Below are positions 33,846-47,639 of a stretch of DNA of 64,000 nucleotides, piece by piece. The stretch is from Cloeon dipterum (lineage: Eukaryota; Arthropoda; Insecta; Ephemeroptera; Baetidae). Every line of letters starts with the position of its first letter. Positions within the stretch are counted from its first letter, which is position 1. The notes beneath the pieces were generated by a model. The model was given only the letters and a program-made list of their open reading frames with translations. It ran no database searches and was not told the DNA's origin. The stretch lies in the NCBI RefSeq assembly GCF_949628265.1, contig NC_088789.1, positions 1,488,001-1,552,000 of the forward strand. The letters are read 5' to 3'. The position numbers were made by a program, and so were the translations under genes.

Positions 33846-35654
33846 TATTCAAAACTCATTTATCAGAGGGCTTCACAGAAAATTTGGACGTTTAAGACGA
33901 TTATTGCAAAAAAAATACGATATTATGGGATCTGGAAGTGAATTAGCCTCAGAAAAAGCTAAATGTCTTAAAAATCATTAATAAATGAATTAAAAAAAAT
34001 GATTGTCGATTTATTTATACAAAAATTCATCTTCCCAAAAAATAACTGAATATTGTAATTTATTTGCAAATGTATCCAGTACACCGCCAGTTTAATATTT
34101 ACTGTTTCGTCCAAACATTTTCAAAATAACTGTCAAAATTGTTCTGATTGTGAAACACACTTGAGTTCAAATTCAAAACAAATTTGAAGAGCACAGGGTT
34201 AAAATGCTTTACAGGCACTTGATATTGAAATGGACGGGTTGAACCCCACTCTATACTAAAAGCAAGCATAAAACTCTCTGCTTTGGACGAATATTGATGG
34301 AATAGTGACGTTTTATGAAATTTCAGGCTCGCGTGCGATAGAGTTCTACTTAGGAGACGATAATTCATCTTCCCTCTAAGCGTATGTTAAAATATTCAAA
34401 TCAATACTCCCACGCAGATAATGAAAGCATGACGTTTATTTCTCTGGATGGCGCGGCAAAGAACAGTAGTGATAAACTGGAATAAAATATTCCTCCAACT
34501 TGACCTTGCGCCTTCGATCGAGCAGACTTATTTCCCACCCAGGTGTGCAGTGAGTTGAGATTCAAATCGGCCGTATTTTCCGTGCCGCTTCCCCCTTTCC
34601 CTGACAGCTTTTAACGAGCAGAAGAAAGGCGAAAATATAATATGCTGTATTATACGACTACGTGCACGAAAAGCGTTCGGAGCACGTCATTTTGGTGCCT
34701 CCTGCCTCGTCGTGTATATATTCGGAATAATCCTCCCCACAAAACTCTCTCTTTCAGCCGCCCGGCGTGATAAGATCAGATCAATGCCTTTTATTGCCGA
34801 AACTCGGAATGTAATGTGCAGCTTCATTTCATCCACAAATAATCTGGAAATGTATGCAGAGGCAGCACGTCATGTAGTCGCTCGGCGGGTGCGATAACAT
34901 CTCGCGAGCTGCGCAAGAGCTCTTCTCATTCTGGAAATTTCAAGCGCGCGGATGACGTCCGTGCAAGAAAGAAACGTTTCTTTGAATTTTTTCGCGGTTG
35001 ACATCTGCCCGTGACGCCAATGAACTGCACGACAGTTCAATACCAGGCGCATAGAGAGGACAAAAAGTAAAGCCATCCTCCGCACCGACGACTGGCCAGG
35101 AAAACAAACAAATTGGTGATGATATCGTTTCCAAGCTAGCTCTTCATTTTCTTTGTAATATGGCCAAAACTTTTCTGCTCGGTCGACGCAAAAAGCGTTT
35201 CTCCCTCTTTTTTTTCAATCAAGCAGAGTGCCTTATACGAAAACAACAGGCGCCGACCCAGTGACATATCAAGTGGAAAAGGCCAACCACGGAAAAGTCA
35301 GATGGTGTATTACAATCTCGTTATCGGCGGAATGTGAGCCGGGCGCACGGAATTCTTAATTTGAAATTCATTTTTAGCAGCAGCACGCGCTGCGCCAGAT
35401 AGCATCTTTCTCGGCGAGAGTGCGAAGGAGAAAGAGCCTTGATATTAAATCATTTATTTTTACAATGTGGTGCAGACTGTTTCACAAGTAGGTGTCGGCC
35501 TGGTCGGTTCATACTTTTGGCATTTTTGCAGGCCGCCCAAGACAACTCTGTTCGCCCTATCTCAGCCACCCCACAATTGAGTCCTCTTATATTCAGAGTC
35601 GCGCAGATCCACGTCCCTATCATATTTCCCATGTTAAATGAGCTTTCGTTAGCG

Positions 35655-36205
35655 GTTCTGTATCAAAATTACTGAAGCCATCTGCGTCTCAATTAGTGTC
35701 AAACGAAAGCGCACGAGTTGTTCGACAACATAAGTCAAAACCATGACCGCGGGAAATAAAACAACCGAGAAAATCGCGTTTGAAAAGTGAAGGAAAGAAA
35801 GCTACAGTTGGAACAGGTGACAGTAGAGACATCTGCGCATGCATAGCAAGAGCAATGAGAAGCACACAATTCTAGCAGTCACGTGACTCAATCTCACCAT
35901 CTCATCGGCCTAGAGAATTTGGCTGGCTCCCTTCCACACTCCCTCCTATAGCAGTGCGTGCTTGCTCTTGGCCAATGAGATGGCGGTATTGAGTCACGTG
36001 ACTGCTCAAACTGCGTGAGCTTCACTGATCTCGCTAGATGTCTCTATTATCGCTGTAGCCTTCTTCCCAGACACTTTTCGAACGCGAATTTCTCGGTTGT
36101 TATATTTCCCGCGGTCATGGTTTCGACTTATGTTGCAGATCAACTCGTGCGTTTTCGTTTGAAACCAATTGAGACGCGGATGGCGTCAATAATTTTGACA
36201 AGAAA
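35655..36205. repeat. Foldback element family D, copy 1
   Basis: About 550 bp with long inverted arms. Left: CAAAATTACTGAAGCCATCT, GTCTCAATT, AACGAAAGCGCACGAGTTG, CATGACCGCGGGAAATAAAA, GACAGTAGAGACATCTG, GTCACGTGACTCAATCTC, CATCTCATCGG. Right: CCAATGAGATGGCGGTATTG, AGTCACGTGACTGCTC, TAGATGTCTCTATTATCGC, CCCGCGGTCATGG, CGTGCGTTTTCGTTTG. Related to 52960-53545. Confidence 0.85.
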
Positions 36206-36981
36206 TCTCATTAAACATGGGAAAAGATAGGGATCTCTGCGCAGGGCGAATGCGCGTTGATCCGCTATTGCGCGACTCTACTCCACAAGAGCAAGAGGGC
36301 TACGTCATGAGCAGAGGCAACACGGTTAACAGAGACGACCCACACCAGTCTGATTTGTGAGACGTTTATTAAAATTTAATTTCCTGAAATGTACCACGTA
36401 GACACGGAGGCAAGAAAACATTCTAAGGCAAAAACAAGACGTGCAGAAATCAGCGAAATAACTTCTGCAAAACCAATTTCATTCAGGATGTTGAATGAAT
36501 CACATCAAACAAGCAACATTTTCGAGTTTTGTAGAATTTAATATGTGTAATATATAAATAATAAAGGCCAGGACTTCTTGCATTCATTATAAAAACACTT
36601 AACTTTCAACTACTTCGCTCGTTAAAAGCAAACCAAAATTATTATATGAAAATCAAGCGATGCTAAATTTAGCCACAATCGTGTGTCATTATGTGCCCCA
36701 GATTTTGCCGATCAAATCATTGCCTTCGGCTATTTGAAACGAGGGCTGGTATGCAGAGTCAACATTAACCCCTGTAAAGGCACATGGTGTAATGTACTTT
36801 GTGCATGACCGCATTACCGCCAGGAGATTTGGCCGGGATTAGGCTCTCGCGCTGATTATCAGCGCCGATCAGGCCGAAAAGAGCGGGCGCAAAATGCGCA
36901 CCAACAACAAACGCGGACCGAGCTCGACCCGCGCGGATATGCATTAAAATCGAATTAATTATTCCGAGCTTGCACGTGCAT

Positions 36982-36982
<1 letters not shown>

Positions 36983-37018
<36 letters not shown>
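36983..37018. repeat. (CA)n microsatellite
   Basis: About 18 uninterrupted CA units. Confidence 0.97.
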
Positions 37019-37020
<2 letters not shown>

Positions 37021-37700
37021 GCCCAATTTCGTTCCAGCGTAGGGTCTCTCTCTTTGTCTGAGGAGAGGGCTGGAACAGCTTAATTATTGATCAACCTGTG
37101 TGGCCCATTTTGCTCGGCGTGGCAGTCCGGTTAAAAATTAACACCGGGCACGCTATATCAATTCTAATTCAAATGCGGCGCTGCTCTCTGGCATACAGAG
37201 TCAGGAAACGCGCTCAGATTGCAGCCAATATGCAAATTCGCACCATTACTCACTGTCTGGCAAATAAAGTGTAACACAAAACAAAACACAGCCTCAAACC
37301 TGCGATGAAATTACGTCCGCCCGTCGCGTAGCCAGCTCCATTAATGGCTTTCGTTCAAATTTAAACACGCCGTGTGCCTCCACAAGGGCACCTCAATAAA
37401 AACTTGTGTTAGAGCGAAACTTTTAAATGCGCATCGTTATTTTATGCGGAGAACGTGCGACAGTTTATTTACAACTTGTCTGCGCGGTATCAAAGCATTT
37501 CAAACTCTTCAATGGACTCTTCTCAACACTCTTGTGAAACTAATATAATTCTCAATCTGAATGCGACTGTAAAAAGATCTATAAATAACCGTGTTTTACA
37601 CAGATGAATACATACAGTTTAAAAAATATTAATATTCTCCGTTTTTTCCGGAAATTTGGTCATTTACCAAGATGATCATATTCATAAATCACAATATTTT

Positions 37701-38090
37701 ATAAAGACTGTCTGCTTTGACAAAGTTTCTGAGCACACCAATCGATTCCTGAAGGTTGAATTAGGTAAAATGAACATTTTTTCCAACCAAATAGGCCTGC
37801 AAGACGAAGAACTTTTTTCCCCGCCAAAACAATATGAACGCGAGAACTGCGCATGCGTCAGAGCTGGCTGGATCTGACAAAGAAGTCTTTCCGTAGAGGC
37901 GGTCTCTCTGCAAGTGCTTAAACCAGCTCTCATGCATGCGCATTTCTCGCATTCATATTGTTTTGGCGGGAAAAAAGTTCGCACGTTGCGCTGATGCACT
38001 TTTTGGGCGGGAAAATATCGATTTTAAACCCAATTCGATCCTCAAGAATCGATTGGTGTGCTCAGAAACTCTGTCAAAGACGGTATTTAA
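37701..38090. repeat. Foldback element family C, copy 4
   Basis: Left end ATAAAGACTGTCTGCTTTGA, full internal series including CTGCGCATGCGTCAGAGCTG and ATGCATGCGCATTTCTCGCA, right end CTCTGTCAAAGACGGTATTT AA. Full length, about 390 bp. Confidence 0.92.
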
Positions 38091-40251
38091 GTTAACAATG
38101 AAGCTCTTTCTTAATAATTTCTCTCCTTTTCACGTGAAAAATTATAGACTGACTTTTAAAATATTTATTATCATTTCCCTAAGGACCTTTGATCTTTTTC
38201 CAATTTATAATGATATAAAAAATTCAGTCTTTTAACGCTATCTCCATCAAACAACTATAACGAAGCGGCACAGACCGATAAGAAGGCTGACCCAAAAGGT
38301 GCTCCAAATCTTATCTTGGAGAAACAAGTTCAGTAACCTCACTCCAATAGAAACCACGCACGCTTTTCCTCACATCTGTGAAAGAACGGCTGCCCTTGCG
38401 CTTTTGGGCTTTGCAGGTGCGATGAGAGGGCCCATATTAACGCGTGGCACATAAACAGGCGGGACGAGGGATTTGTCACATGTTTACAGCGACAATAAAA
38501 GCAGCCTGCAAACAAATGAACTGGGAATCAGCACATAAACTTAAAATTAGCCCAAAATCTCGACAACAACAGCGTCGAGCGAGAAAAGAAGGTTGATCCG
38601 CCGAAATAACCGCGACGGCGCACGTGATTAAAATTGTGTGTGACGATATTCGACCCTATTAGAGGTCGTAATTTATGGTGTAACATGTGCGTTAACCAAG
38701 AAGTTGGCCCACACGTAATTTATGTGTATAATCCGCACGCAGAAAACGCAAACTGTGTGATGTGCGTCAGGCGCGGCGCTAATAAGACGTGCGAGCGGAC
38801 ACACATGATGTTCTCCTGTCACACATGTGTCAAACGGCCGTTCCATTTGCCAATGATTACTCTGTTTCTCGATTTGTGGATTTCTCATTAAGGACTTAAT
38901 CAAGCCAAATAAAGCAAACCAATTAATTTGTATTGTTTCACGCCACACAGCTGAATAAATAAACTCAGCCCTTAAAAGAGGGAAAATCAACCCCATTTTA
39001 GCAGTTTCAGTTCAATCATTAAATAATTTTTGATTTATGTAGCACTTAAAGTACCTGAATTCTATTTAATGTTTCAAAGATTTTTATTTACGTTAAAAGG
39101 TCCTAGAAAGAGATGGAAATCGCTGGGCCAAGAAAGAGACTTTGACGTTTTGGCCAGATGTTTCGTCCTCGATAAAAATAGAAATGAATGTTTAGAGATA
39201 AAAATAAACTATTTTTATCTTTAAAGAGAAAAGCAGCGTAGGATAGTTCATCCTTAATTTATTTTAGTGTTAACTATTTAGCAAAAATTAAGTTTAAAAT
39301 GTACTTATCTCTGGCAATTCTTTGCATGTAATTCAAAACTGAGGCCATTTTTATAAAATTATTTCAACAACTGCGATAAGAGGCCGGAGAGTTGGACTCA
39401 AACGACAGAAAGGTTCCTAAATAACACTATAAATTGAAAAAATCGTGCTCCAAAAGTCTCCCTGCTGGAAATCGATTTTTTTTAGCTCATTCCAATTTTT
39501 TTTCTTGATAAACAGCACCGTTATAAAAGTTTCTAAATCAATATATCCAGTAGTTCCAAGCTCTCTATAATTGTTCATTTTGTCAACGGCGCCTTTGAAG
39601 TGCTCCCCGAACTTCAAAGCTACGTGTGTCGGCGTGGAGCAAATTAAATTTCCAGTCTATTTGTCTCAGGAAGCTTTCTCACAAGGGAGCGTGCAGCAGT
39701 ATTTGTTTTGCAAAAAAACTAATTAAGCTCGTCGGGAAGCGTGCTTCAGCGAGTCTGCAACGTGCCAGAAAACGAAAACAGTTAAGTTGACAGGCAAAGC
39801 TGACGAACGGCTTGTGATCGCTGCCTCGCTTTTGACACTGCGTGTGCCTCAAACGCGAGAGCCGCGAGCGCGCGAAAATGAGTTTCTGCTATTTTCCAGC
39901 CAAGAAACTAATCCGGCCAAACAGGTGAAGGCAGCTAGGCGAGATTGATACAAAGCCTCTGGCGTTATGGATTGCCTCATCGAAAAAGAAGGATGGCTGC
40001 TTAATTAGTTCAACGTCAAGCAAATGACTGTCTTTCAGCAGCGCAGAAACCTCCAAGTGCGAACATTGGCTAAGTTCTGATTGATGAAATTTGCTCTGGA
40101 ACCAGATCCAACGAGAGAAATAAAATGCCACCTCAGGTATTTCAGCGTAGAATTTTACTATGAATTATCTTACAATTCAAGTTGGTACTTCTTGCTCCAA
40201 GCTAAATGTCATTAATATAATGTAAAACTTTGATGTGACTGAAAGTTTATG
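38091..40251. other. Non-coding spacer
   Basis: AT-rich with CpG patches; no recognised repeat family and no exon. Open frames at 38634-38891 (Cys-rich) and 39030-39224 have no detectable domain. Confidence 0.5.
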
Positions 40252-40617
40252 TTAAAGACCGTCTTTGACGAAGTTTCTGAGCACACCAATCGATTCCTGA
40301 GAGTCGAATTAGGTAAATTGGATATTTTTTCCAACTAAAACGTCCAGCGCGGCGTGCGAACTTTTTTCCCGCAAAAAATTCGTTACGTATATGCGAGATG
40401 TGCGCATGCGTCAGAGCTGTTTTGAGTCTTCTTTGTAAGATCCAGCCAGCTCTGACGTATGCGCACTTCTCGCAAATATGTTCACATTGTTTTGGCGGGA
40501 AAAAGGTTCGCACGTCGTGCTGTGCACTTTTTGGTCTGAAAAAATATCCACTGTACCTAATTCGACCTTCAAGAATCGATTGGTGTACTCAGAAACTTCG
40601 TCAAAGATGGTCTTTAA
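40252..40617. repeat. Foldback element family C, copy 5
   Basis: TTAAAGACCGTCTTTGACGA ... ACTTCGTCAAAGATGGTCTT TAA. Both arms keep GCGCATGCGTCAGAGC and a GACGTATGCGCACTTCTCGC version (one NRF-1-like site mutated by C to T). Confidence 0.92.
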
Positions 40618-41846
40618 GCCAATTGCCGTAGAATCGTGAAAACCACTATTTTTATAAATCCAAAAATCTTTTCCAACGTTGAACTACGGTGAATGGCTGG
40701 ACTGATTTTTGTCTTTAGCACGTCTAAAGAAATATTTCCAGAAGCAGAATGCACAGCAGCAGGATTGAGTGTAAAATCACAGCGCAAAAGTTCATTAAAT
40801 TCGAAAGAAACCAATGGCGCCATCTATTAACAATAAGGGCTTACGCAACTGGAAGAAAACAGAAAACAAATGTCCATATTTCATCAATAATTTCCTGAGT
40901 GTCTTTTTAAATGAAATATTGTGGTTGTATCAGTTGTCAAATAAGTCGTACATTTTCCCATTCAAAAGGGAATCAGTTTCTAGATCCTCGGCGAGCAGGA
41001 AAAATATATCATCCGCGTTGAATGATCTGGCGCATGCATCTATCTCAATCTGTTTTTTGGCGCAGTTAAAGGTCGTCTTTTTTGGTTGGCGCACTGATTA
41101 GGGAACATCCACTTTAACTCTTTGGCGGATCCATCAATTCAAAAGCCATTCCAAGTGGCGGGATAAACAGCGCGGCGCGGCGACTGCTGCAGCTCCCGAG
41201 TTCGCGAGCGGCGCCTGGCCGATTTATTGGGGCGCGGAGAGTGCTTTCACCCTTAATAGAGAACAAACGCCAGCCAGCCAGGCAGCACAACTCCGTGCCT
41301 CGCTCTCTCTGAATTACGCTGTTTTATGATTATTAAATTTTTCCGCAGCAGATGCTTCAGCCTGGTGTCCATAAATCACGAGAATCGACGCGCGCGCTGG
41401 TCTCTCACCGTTTGGATGCGGTGCTGAAATTGGATTCTCTCGCTCTCGCTCTCTCTTTCTCTCTCAGTCAGCTGATTGTGAGTAGCGGTGCGGATTGGAT
41501 TTCTTCTGCCTGTCATCGCTTGTGACATACGGCGCTGTTTTTTTTTTACCGCAATGGTCTCGTTTCCGCACTGCCGTATAGAGGAATTATTTTCTGCGCC
41601 ATCGAGTCATTTGATTGTGTTTCGAATCAATTCATTGAACACGTTCTTCGGAAGCACAACACAACATGCGGAGAACTTTTGTAGTTTATTTGTTTCTCGC
41701 TCCGAGAACAAAACAAAGCGCGCGCGGCGGTCTCTCTTTTCCCACACACTCAATAAAACTCGAATTAATTTTCAATTGAACTATCCAAACATAATTTTTT
41801 ATAGATGCAGTGGCAATAATAAATGAAAGGCAATGAATGTCGTTCC
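40618..41846. other. Non-coding spacer
   Basis: AT-rich, then a GC-rich patch at 41160-41300 and a CTCTCGCTCTCGCTCTCTCT tract near 41440. No exon recognised. Confidence 0.5.
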
Positions 41847-42130
41847 GTTATTTGACAAAGTTTCTGAGCACACCGATCGATTCTTTAGGGTCGAATTAAG
41901 TAAAGTGGATGTTTTTCTGACCAAAAAGTCCAGCGCAACGTGCGAACTTTGTTTCCCGCCAAAACAACATGAATGCGAGAAGTGCGCATGCGTCAGAGCT
42001 GGTTGCAAAGAGACACCCTGTACAAACGACTTCTTTGTCAGATCCACCCAGCTCTGACGCATGCGCAGTGCGCAGTCCTCGCATTCATATTGTTTTCGTG
42101 GGAAAAAAACTTCGTGAAAAACGTCTTTAA
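41847..42130. repeat. Foldback element family C, copy 6
   Basis: Left end eroded (TTATTTGACAAAGTTTCTGA), centre with GTGCGCATGCGTCAGAGCTG and CTCTGACGCATGCGCAGTGC, right end shortened by loss of the segment between GGGAAAAAAA and ACTTCGTGAAAAACGTCTTT. Confidence 0.9.
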
Positions 42131-43112
42131 ATTAGGAAATAGTTGACTGTACTGGTGTACTGTACAATGGAAATGGATGTTACCAGCCAACTGGAAATTT
42201 TGTCAATTTTTTTCTACTCCTTTTCCCTTCCTTTCCTGATTTCGTTTGGCTCAAAAATTGGGTTCAAGTCTAATTTTCCCTGCCAATTATTCAAATTCCG
42301 TTGCATGAAAACGAAATCAATCCTTTTTGTGTATGTATCTGATTGGTAGTTGGCTGTTTCCGCACTGTCGCACACTCGTGCATTTCCTGTACTCGCATCA
42401 AATTGGCTGCATGCGCGCTGGCTCGTTCATTAAATTTCCATAGCCGTGCAATTGCGCGAGTGAAAAAGTTGAGCCGCTGCGCCATGCAGGTGCAGTGTAG
42501 AGTCGCATTAAACCGCCTTTTCTCCGCACTGCACTCGCTCGTTTGTACACGGACGCGCGGCGGCCAAATTCGATTAGTCGCTCTCTGCAGAATGCAAATG
42601 CGCCGCTGAGAGTGATTGCTTTAGCCTGGCTCATTTGCCGCCCAAAAGGGCTGAAGTTGTTGAGCGCATTTGCAGAGCGAATCGGTTCGCTGCTCCACTG
42701 ATTCGCCCACCGCACTCGTCGCCATTTGAAAGTCAAAAACGGGGACAGCGCGTGCATAATGAATGTGCATTTGATTCGAAGCTCAGCACTATTTCATTGT
42801 GCCCAGCGAAACAAGAGAAATGATTTCAATGGATTGCTATTATTTATTTATACAATCTCTCCGGCTGAGAGTGAGTGAGTGAAATTTCGTCCCGTCCGTC
42901 GCACTCCACGGCTCGTAATTGGAACTGACGTTGAATGCGTGAATGTGATACAAATTGTTGATCCTCAGCTGAGTCACGATCAGGCCGATAAATGTGACCA
43001 AAGAGATAAATCGTTTCAAACAGCACAGGGACAGCTTTTTCGGCGGGGCAGAGATAAACGGAATAAAAAAAACGGGAAATATGAAACAAGATTTTTGGAT
43101 GATTTTAAATTA
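42131..43112. other. Non-coding spacer
   Basis: Moderately CpG-rich around 42360-42740, but no exon, splice-bounded frame or repeat family recognised. Confidence 0.45.
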
Positions 43113-43513
43113 ATAAAAGACCGTCTTTGACAAATTTTATGAGCACACTAATTGATTCTTTAGGGTATCGAATTAGGTAAAGTGGACATTTTATTCATCC
43201 AAAAGGTTGAGCGCGACGCGTGCGTAGCATAAGTATAACTTTTTTCCTGCCAAAACAATATGAATTCGAGAAGTGCGCATGCGTCAGAGCTGGCTGGATC
43301 TGACAAAGAAGTCATTCGTGCAGGCGGTCTCTCTGCAAGTGCTCAAACCAGCTCTGACGCATGCGCACTTCTCGCATTCACATTGTTTTGGCGGGAAAAA
43401 ACAGTTCGCACGTCGCGCTGGACTTTTTGGTAGGAAAAAATGTCCACTTTACCTAATTCGACCCTCAAGAATCAATTGGTGTGATCAGAAACTTTGTGAC
43501 AGACGGTCTTTAA
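43113..43513. repeat. Foldback element family C, copy 7
   Basis: AATAAAAGACCGTCTTTGAC ... GTGACAGACGGTCTTTAA. Full length, about 400 bp, with GTGCGCATGCGTCAGAGCTG and CTCTGACGCATGCGCACTTC in the two arms. Confidence 0.93.
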
Positions 43514-44779
43514 TTTAGTTAAAAACAAAACTAAACAAACAATGCTGCATTGGCGCGGTTGAGAAATTTAAAAACCATTTTTTTACTCAGAAAGCTTTAG
43601 TGGTGAATAAAAATACATTTATATTACCTGGAAGGGAAAAAGAGTGAAAGGAGCTGTGTTAACACTTACAGAAATAAATAATGCATTCTCTGCAGACAGC
43701 ACAGCTTGTCAGGACGTCGTCTCCAGCGTTTGCTTTTTTACTACATCAACATCTTTCTTTCCGCGTGGTGCTTCTACAAGTGAGTTTACTAATTTCCTTA
43801 TATCCTTTTACACAAAAGTTCTCCCGATTAACTTTCGTGCTTAGCCACGTAAACAAAAATATTTTATCCTAATCTAATAAGAATATAAATTAAATATGTA
43901 GGTCATATTTTTTAGCTAGTGGCATGCAATCAGTATAAAAAAATTCAGAATTATGCATTCGCAATCTGCATAATGATTCCATAAATATCTCAAATTCCCC
44001 CGCTGGAGAAATGGTGTATTTATAATAAACGTCAAGTTTACCGCTGATACATCTAATCATCAGATTTATAAACGCGCCTTTTTGTAGGACGCAGTTATTT
44101 CCCGCTTCCTCCTCGCATGAAAAAAGCAAATAAACGACCCGCACGCATCGGGCGTTCTTGCGAGGGCGAGATGCACACGTAAGATTAAGCACCAATTGGG
44201 TAAAAGCTCGAGGCTGCGGGGCGGTAATGCAGAAAAGCGATTGCGTTGCACAACTGCAGCTCCCCGCGGACTAAAGTGCAGCAGTCGGCTCTCGCTGGGG
44301 GTTGCGGGGGCGCCGGCACAAAAATCCACCCCGGCGGACAATTGGAGCAATATAATATGCGGCGGCAAGCAATTGGCCTGGAAAGGCAGCGGAACGGGAA
44401 ATATGCAAATTGCATAGCGGCGATGGTGCACACGAGTATGTGCACAAAGCGACCGGTCGCGTCCTCCAGATCCGTGCGCGGCCGCAATTAACTTATCTCG
44501 AGGCCGCCGCGACGACCGGCTCCATTTATCATCGGGCCCCGCGGGGCGCAACCACTATGCACCGCCGCGGAAAACAAAAGCATCTCGCACTCGACTGGCT
44601 GATATTTTGCTGACCTACAAATGTCCCTTGCCAAAGCAGATTTGGGCCTAACTAAAATTTGATACGTATTTTCCCCAATTTTTGGTTAGTTCTACAGCTT
44701 TTAGAATGTGATGAAAAATTGTCCCATGACAATTCTGAACTTTGCGGATGGATTTTTTTTCAAGACATTCCCACTTCAA

Positions 44780-45300
44780 CTTTAAAAAATAGGAATTTTT
44801 CAATTTTTGCTGCTTTTGGAGCTCCAAATCTCGGGTTCTAACAATCAGAATTGCAAAAACTGCCCACCGTTGGACTCGTATCAATCTCTTCTAACCAGCT
44901 GAAGGGTGTAGGGATGCTTACCCTCCACCCCTAAGTTGATATATACTTCAAACCTCTTGAAAAAAGTAAAATATTTCAGAGCTCTGATTTTTTTTTTTAT
45001 TAATTTTCATTTGATTTAAGAATATTTTCTGTTTTACTTTTAAAAGAAGGGACAGGGTGGAATTTTAGAAGGAGTTTTGGATAATTTAAAATATTTTTTA
45101 ATCCCAGAGAAAATTTTATTATCTAAATTGTAGCAATCGGGTTGAAAGGAGATGGGGGTGAACACCCCTTAAACACTTTTGCTGGTTGGTGGAGGTTGAG
45201 ACGAATCTAATGGTGGGTAGTTTTTGCAATTCTGATAATTAGAGCCTGAGATTTAGAGTTGCAATGAACCTGAAAAATCGAAAAATGTCTTTTTTCAATT
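44780..45300. repeat. Foldback element with ~120-bp arms
   Basis: Left arm (about 44815-44930) reads CCAAATCTCGGGTTCTAACA, ATCAGAATTGCAAAAACTGC, CCACCGTTGGACTCGTATCA. The right arm (about 45165-45275) is its reverse complement with mismatches (GGTGGGTAGTTTTTGCAATT, CTGATAATTAGAGCCTGAGA). The ~230-bp spacer is AT-rich. Single copy in this window. Confidence 0.8.
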
Positions 45301-46164
45301 TTTAGGAGTGGAATTTACCGAAAACTAAAAATAACACCACTCTGTAATTTTCAGCCTGCTTTTTTACTGCGGGGCATTATTATTATTCTTTGAAAAAGGA
45401 AAACCCTGGATTATTAGACTCTTTTTGGAGCCTATTATCGGATTTTAAAGGTTTAGTCAGGTTTTTATTTAATTTTTCATCTTCTATACAGGAAATATTT
45501 TCTCAAAGTTAAACGCGATAAAATTTATAAGTATAGGTATTTCAGTGAAACAGCAGACTATTCAAAAAGAGAGAAAACACTGATCTTAAGAAACGTAACA
45601 AACACAGAGACTGAGATATTGCCGAGTTAATTAAAAACTCTAAAATAAACAAGGAAGCTAGAAGTCCTGTAATTAATTTACCTATCAAAAATGCAACCAA
45701 CCTCGAGTGAAACTTGCATATTTATTTTGTATGATTTGTTTTGTTCATGAAAAAACAAACAGGATAATTTAAAGCGCAATTATAGAGGCGTGGTGCTACT
45801 CTGCGCAAATTACTGATGCACCAATAGAAACATACTACTGCAGAAGGGTGAGCGGTGAGCCCACAACTCATTGAGCATTTGCGAAGCCTTTCGAAAGCAA
45901 ATTGGGAAGAAGAGTGCGTGCGATGCAGAAATTCAGTCATTAATTGGCTCGGACCGTTGAAGGACGCGTGGCCAAAATGAATGAAACGTGCTCAAATCGA
46001 TTGCAGAAGCCTCACAATAGCAAGTCGAGGAATGCCACAGATGCGTCAATGCGGGAAACCTATGCATGAATCGAATGCTCGCACACACTCGTAAATTTAC
46101 GCTCTATTTGTCGAGCTAAATAGCAATAATATTTCTGGAGAGTTCTCCATTAGATCACCAGGGT

Positions 46165-46515
46165 CCAGATTGCGATCTGTGTTTTAGTTCCCGCCGGTCA
46201 GAAATCAATATGGCGTCGAAATAATGGAGGCCAATCCGGAGACAGTCCAGCGGCCAATCAGATGCGTCGAAAAAGATGCGTGCCGACCGAATAATTTCAT
46301 TCCCGCGTATTTCGTTACATTTCCATTAGCCTGATGTGTCATCTAACGGTCGATTCGCCAATTACCGGCGTAATGAGCTGTTAGTAAAGAAATAACAACA
46401 AAAATATTCATTTTTCTGATGATATTTTCATGATAAATTTTCCAAGTTTACGTTTACAACTTTCCCGCCGTACTCTATTAGACGCCACGTCTGCGCGTCG
46501 CCTGAATCCGGATGC
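46165..46515 (-). repeat. Dispersed repeat family E, copy 2
   Basis: Reverse complement of 30640-30990: CCGCCGGTCAGAAATCAATA, TGGCGTCGAAATAATGGAGG, GTGCCGACCGAATAATTTCA, TTCCCGCGTATTTCG, TTCGCCAATTACCGGC, AAAGAAATAACAACAAAAAT, AACTTTCCCGCCGTACTCTA, TCTGCGCGTCGCCTGAATCC. Confidence 0.8.
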
Positions 46516-47639
46516 ATTCCGCGGCTATTTAGGCGCAAAAAAGAGAAACTGGGCCATAAAAATTTATATCTATCCGCATAGTTTCAGGGCGCACCGAAAC
46601 GAAACGAGCCTTTGGGGTATGGAAGAGCAGGCCTCTTGAATTCTAGGCAGAGGACCATTTCATCCGATACAACAGAGGGCTGAGAGATAACATTTGTTAC
46701 AACCCTTGTCCATGAAAATCTAAGAGCCGTCGACAACAGCATCTCTTGTGTGTAGTGTTTTTTTTCTGCTCGGGTTGCATGTGTATTGAGTGGAGCACAA
46801 TATGCATCGCTCTCTCACACACGAGTGGAGCATGGAGTATCATGTCAGAGGGTAATTAAAAGAATAAATTACCCGGCTATTGCGGCGGGCTCATCCTCCA
46901 GTCTAGAGCACAGCTGCTCTCCAGATCGGCCCCTTTCCATTCGAAAGGCAGGCAACCTGCCCAACACACGGCAATAAGTCTCTTGGCCGAGTGCAGTAAC
47001 AGTCACGCCACGTGAAGATGAAAGGCGCACTCGCTTGTTTAGACAAAACAATAAAGTTTACCGGCTCAACTAACACAGAGTCGACCGCAGCAAACAAAGC
47101 CCGTTTTTCCACGCCGAGTTAGTTTGTCAGCCGGTGGAATACAAACGCCCTGGCAAATCCATCGATTCTCGCTTCAGTGTGTTTGAATTTTTGTCTCTAA
47201 CAAAAGAGTTTTAGTTTGCGTTGGAATAAAAGTCCACTGATTTTCTGCGACCACTAGTTCGAATTAAACTCAAACAAACTGGAGAAAATTAATTAAAATC
47301 AGTATTTGTGCCTTTAGGAAAACATTCAAAGTTGAAGAAAAAAATGTAAATTAATTTAGCCATCCCAATATTTGCAAGCTGTAGAATGAAAACCCTTGGA
47401 GGCGTGCCTGGCGAATGAGTAAATGAATTTTAGGTACCTTTCAATTCATCAATGAAATGCCTGTTTGTTGGTTTCAGTAATCTTATTAACGAGTTAGAGG
47501 TTACTTTTATTTATTTTTAAGGATTTGCAGAGCTTTTCAAGCAATTAATCTCAACGTTTTTAAAAGTTTACTCCTCTCATTAGATATTGCATTTTTGGTT
47601 CAATTATTAGGTTCAAATATAAGCGACGGCTCTAGTAAA

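Larger units (their letters stand above)
32873..37700. other. Non-coding spacer with repeats G and D
   Basis: Holds family G copy 2 (33680-33845), foldback family D copy 1 (35655-36205) and a (CA)n microsatellite (36983-37018). Open frames here are short and lack domains. No host gene recognised. Confidence 0.5.

Noticed and set aside
38634..38891. Cys-rich open frame
   Set aside because: No recognisable zinc-finger spacing, no splice context or similarity; composition fits chance.
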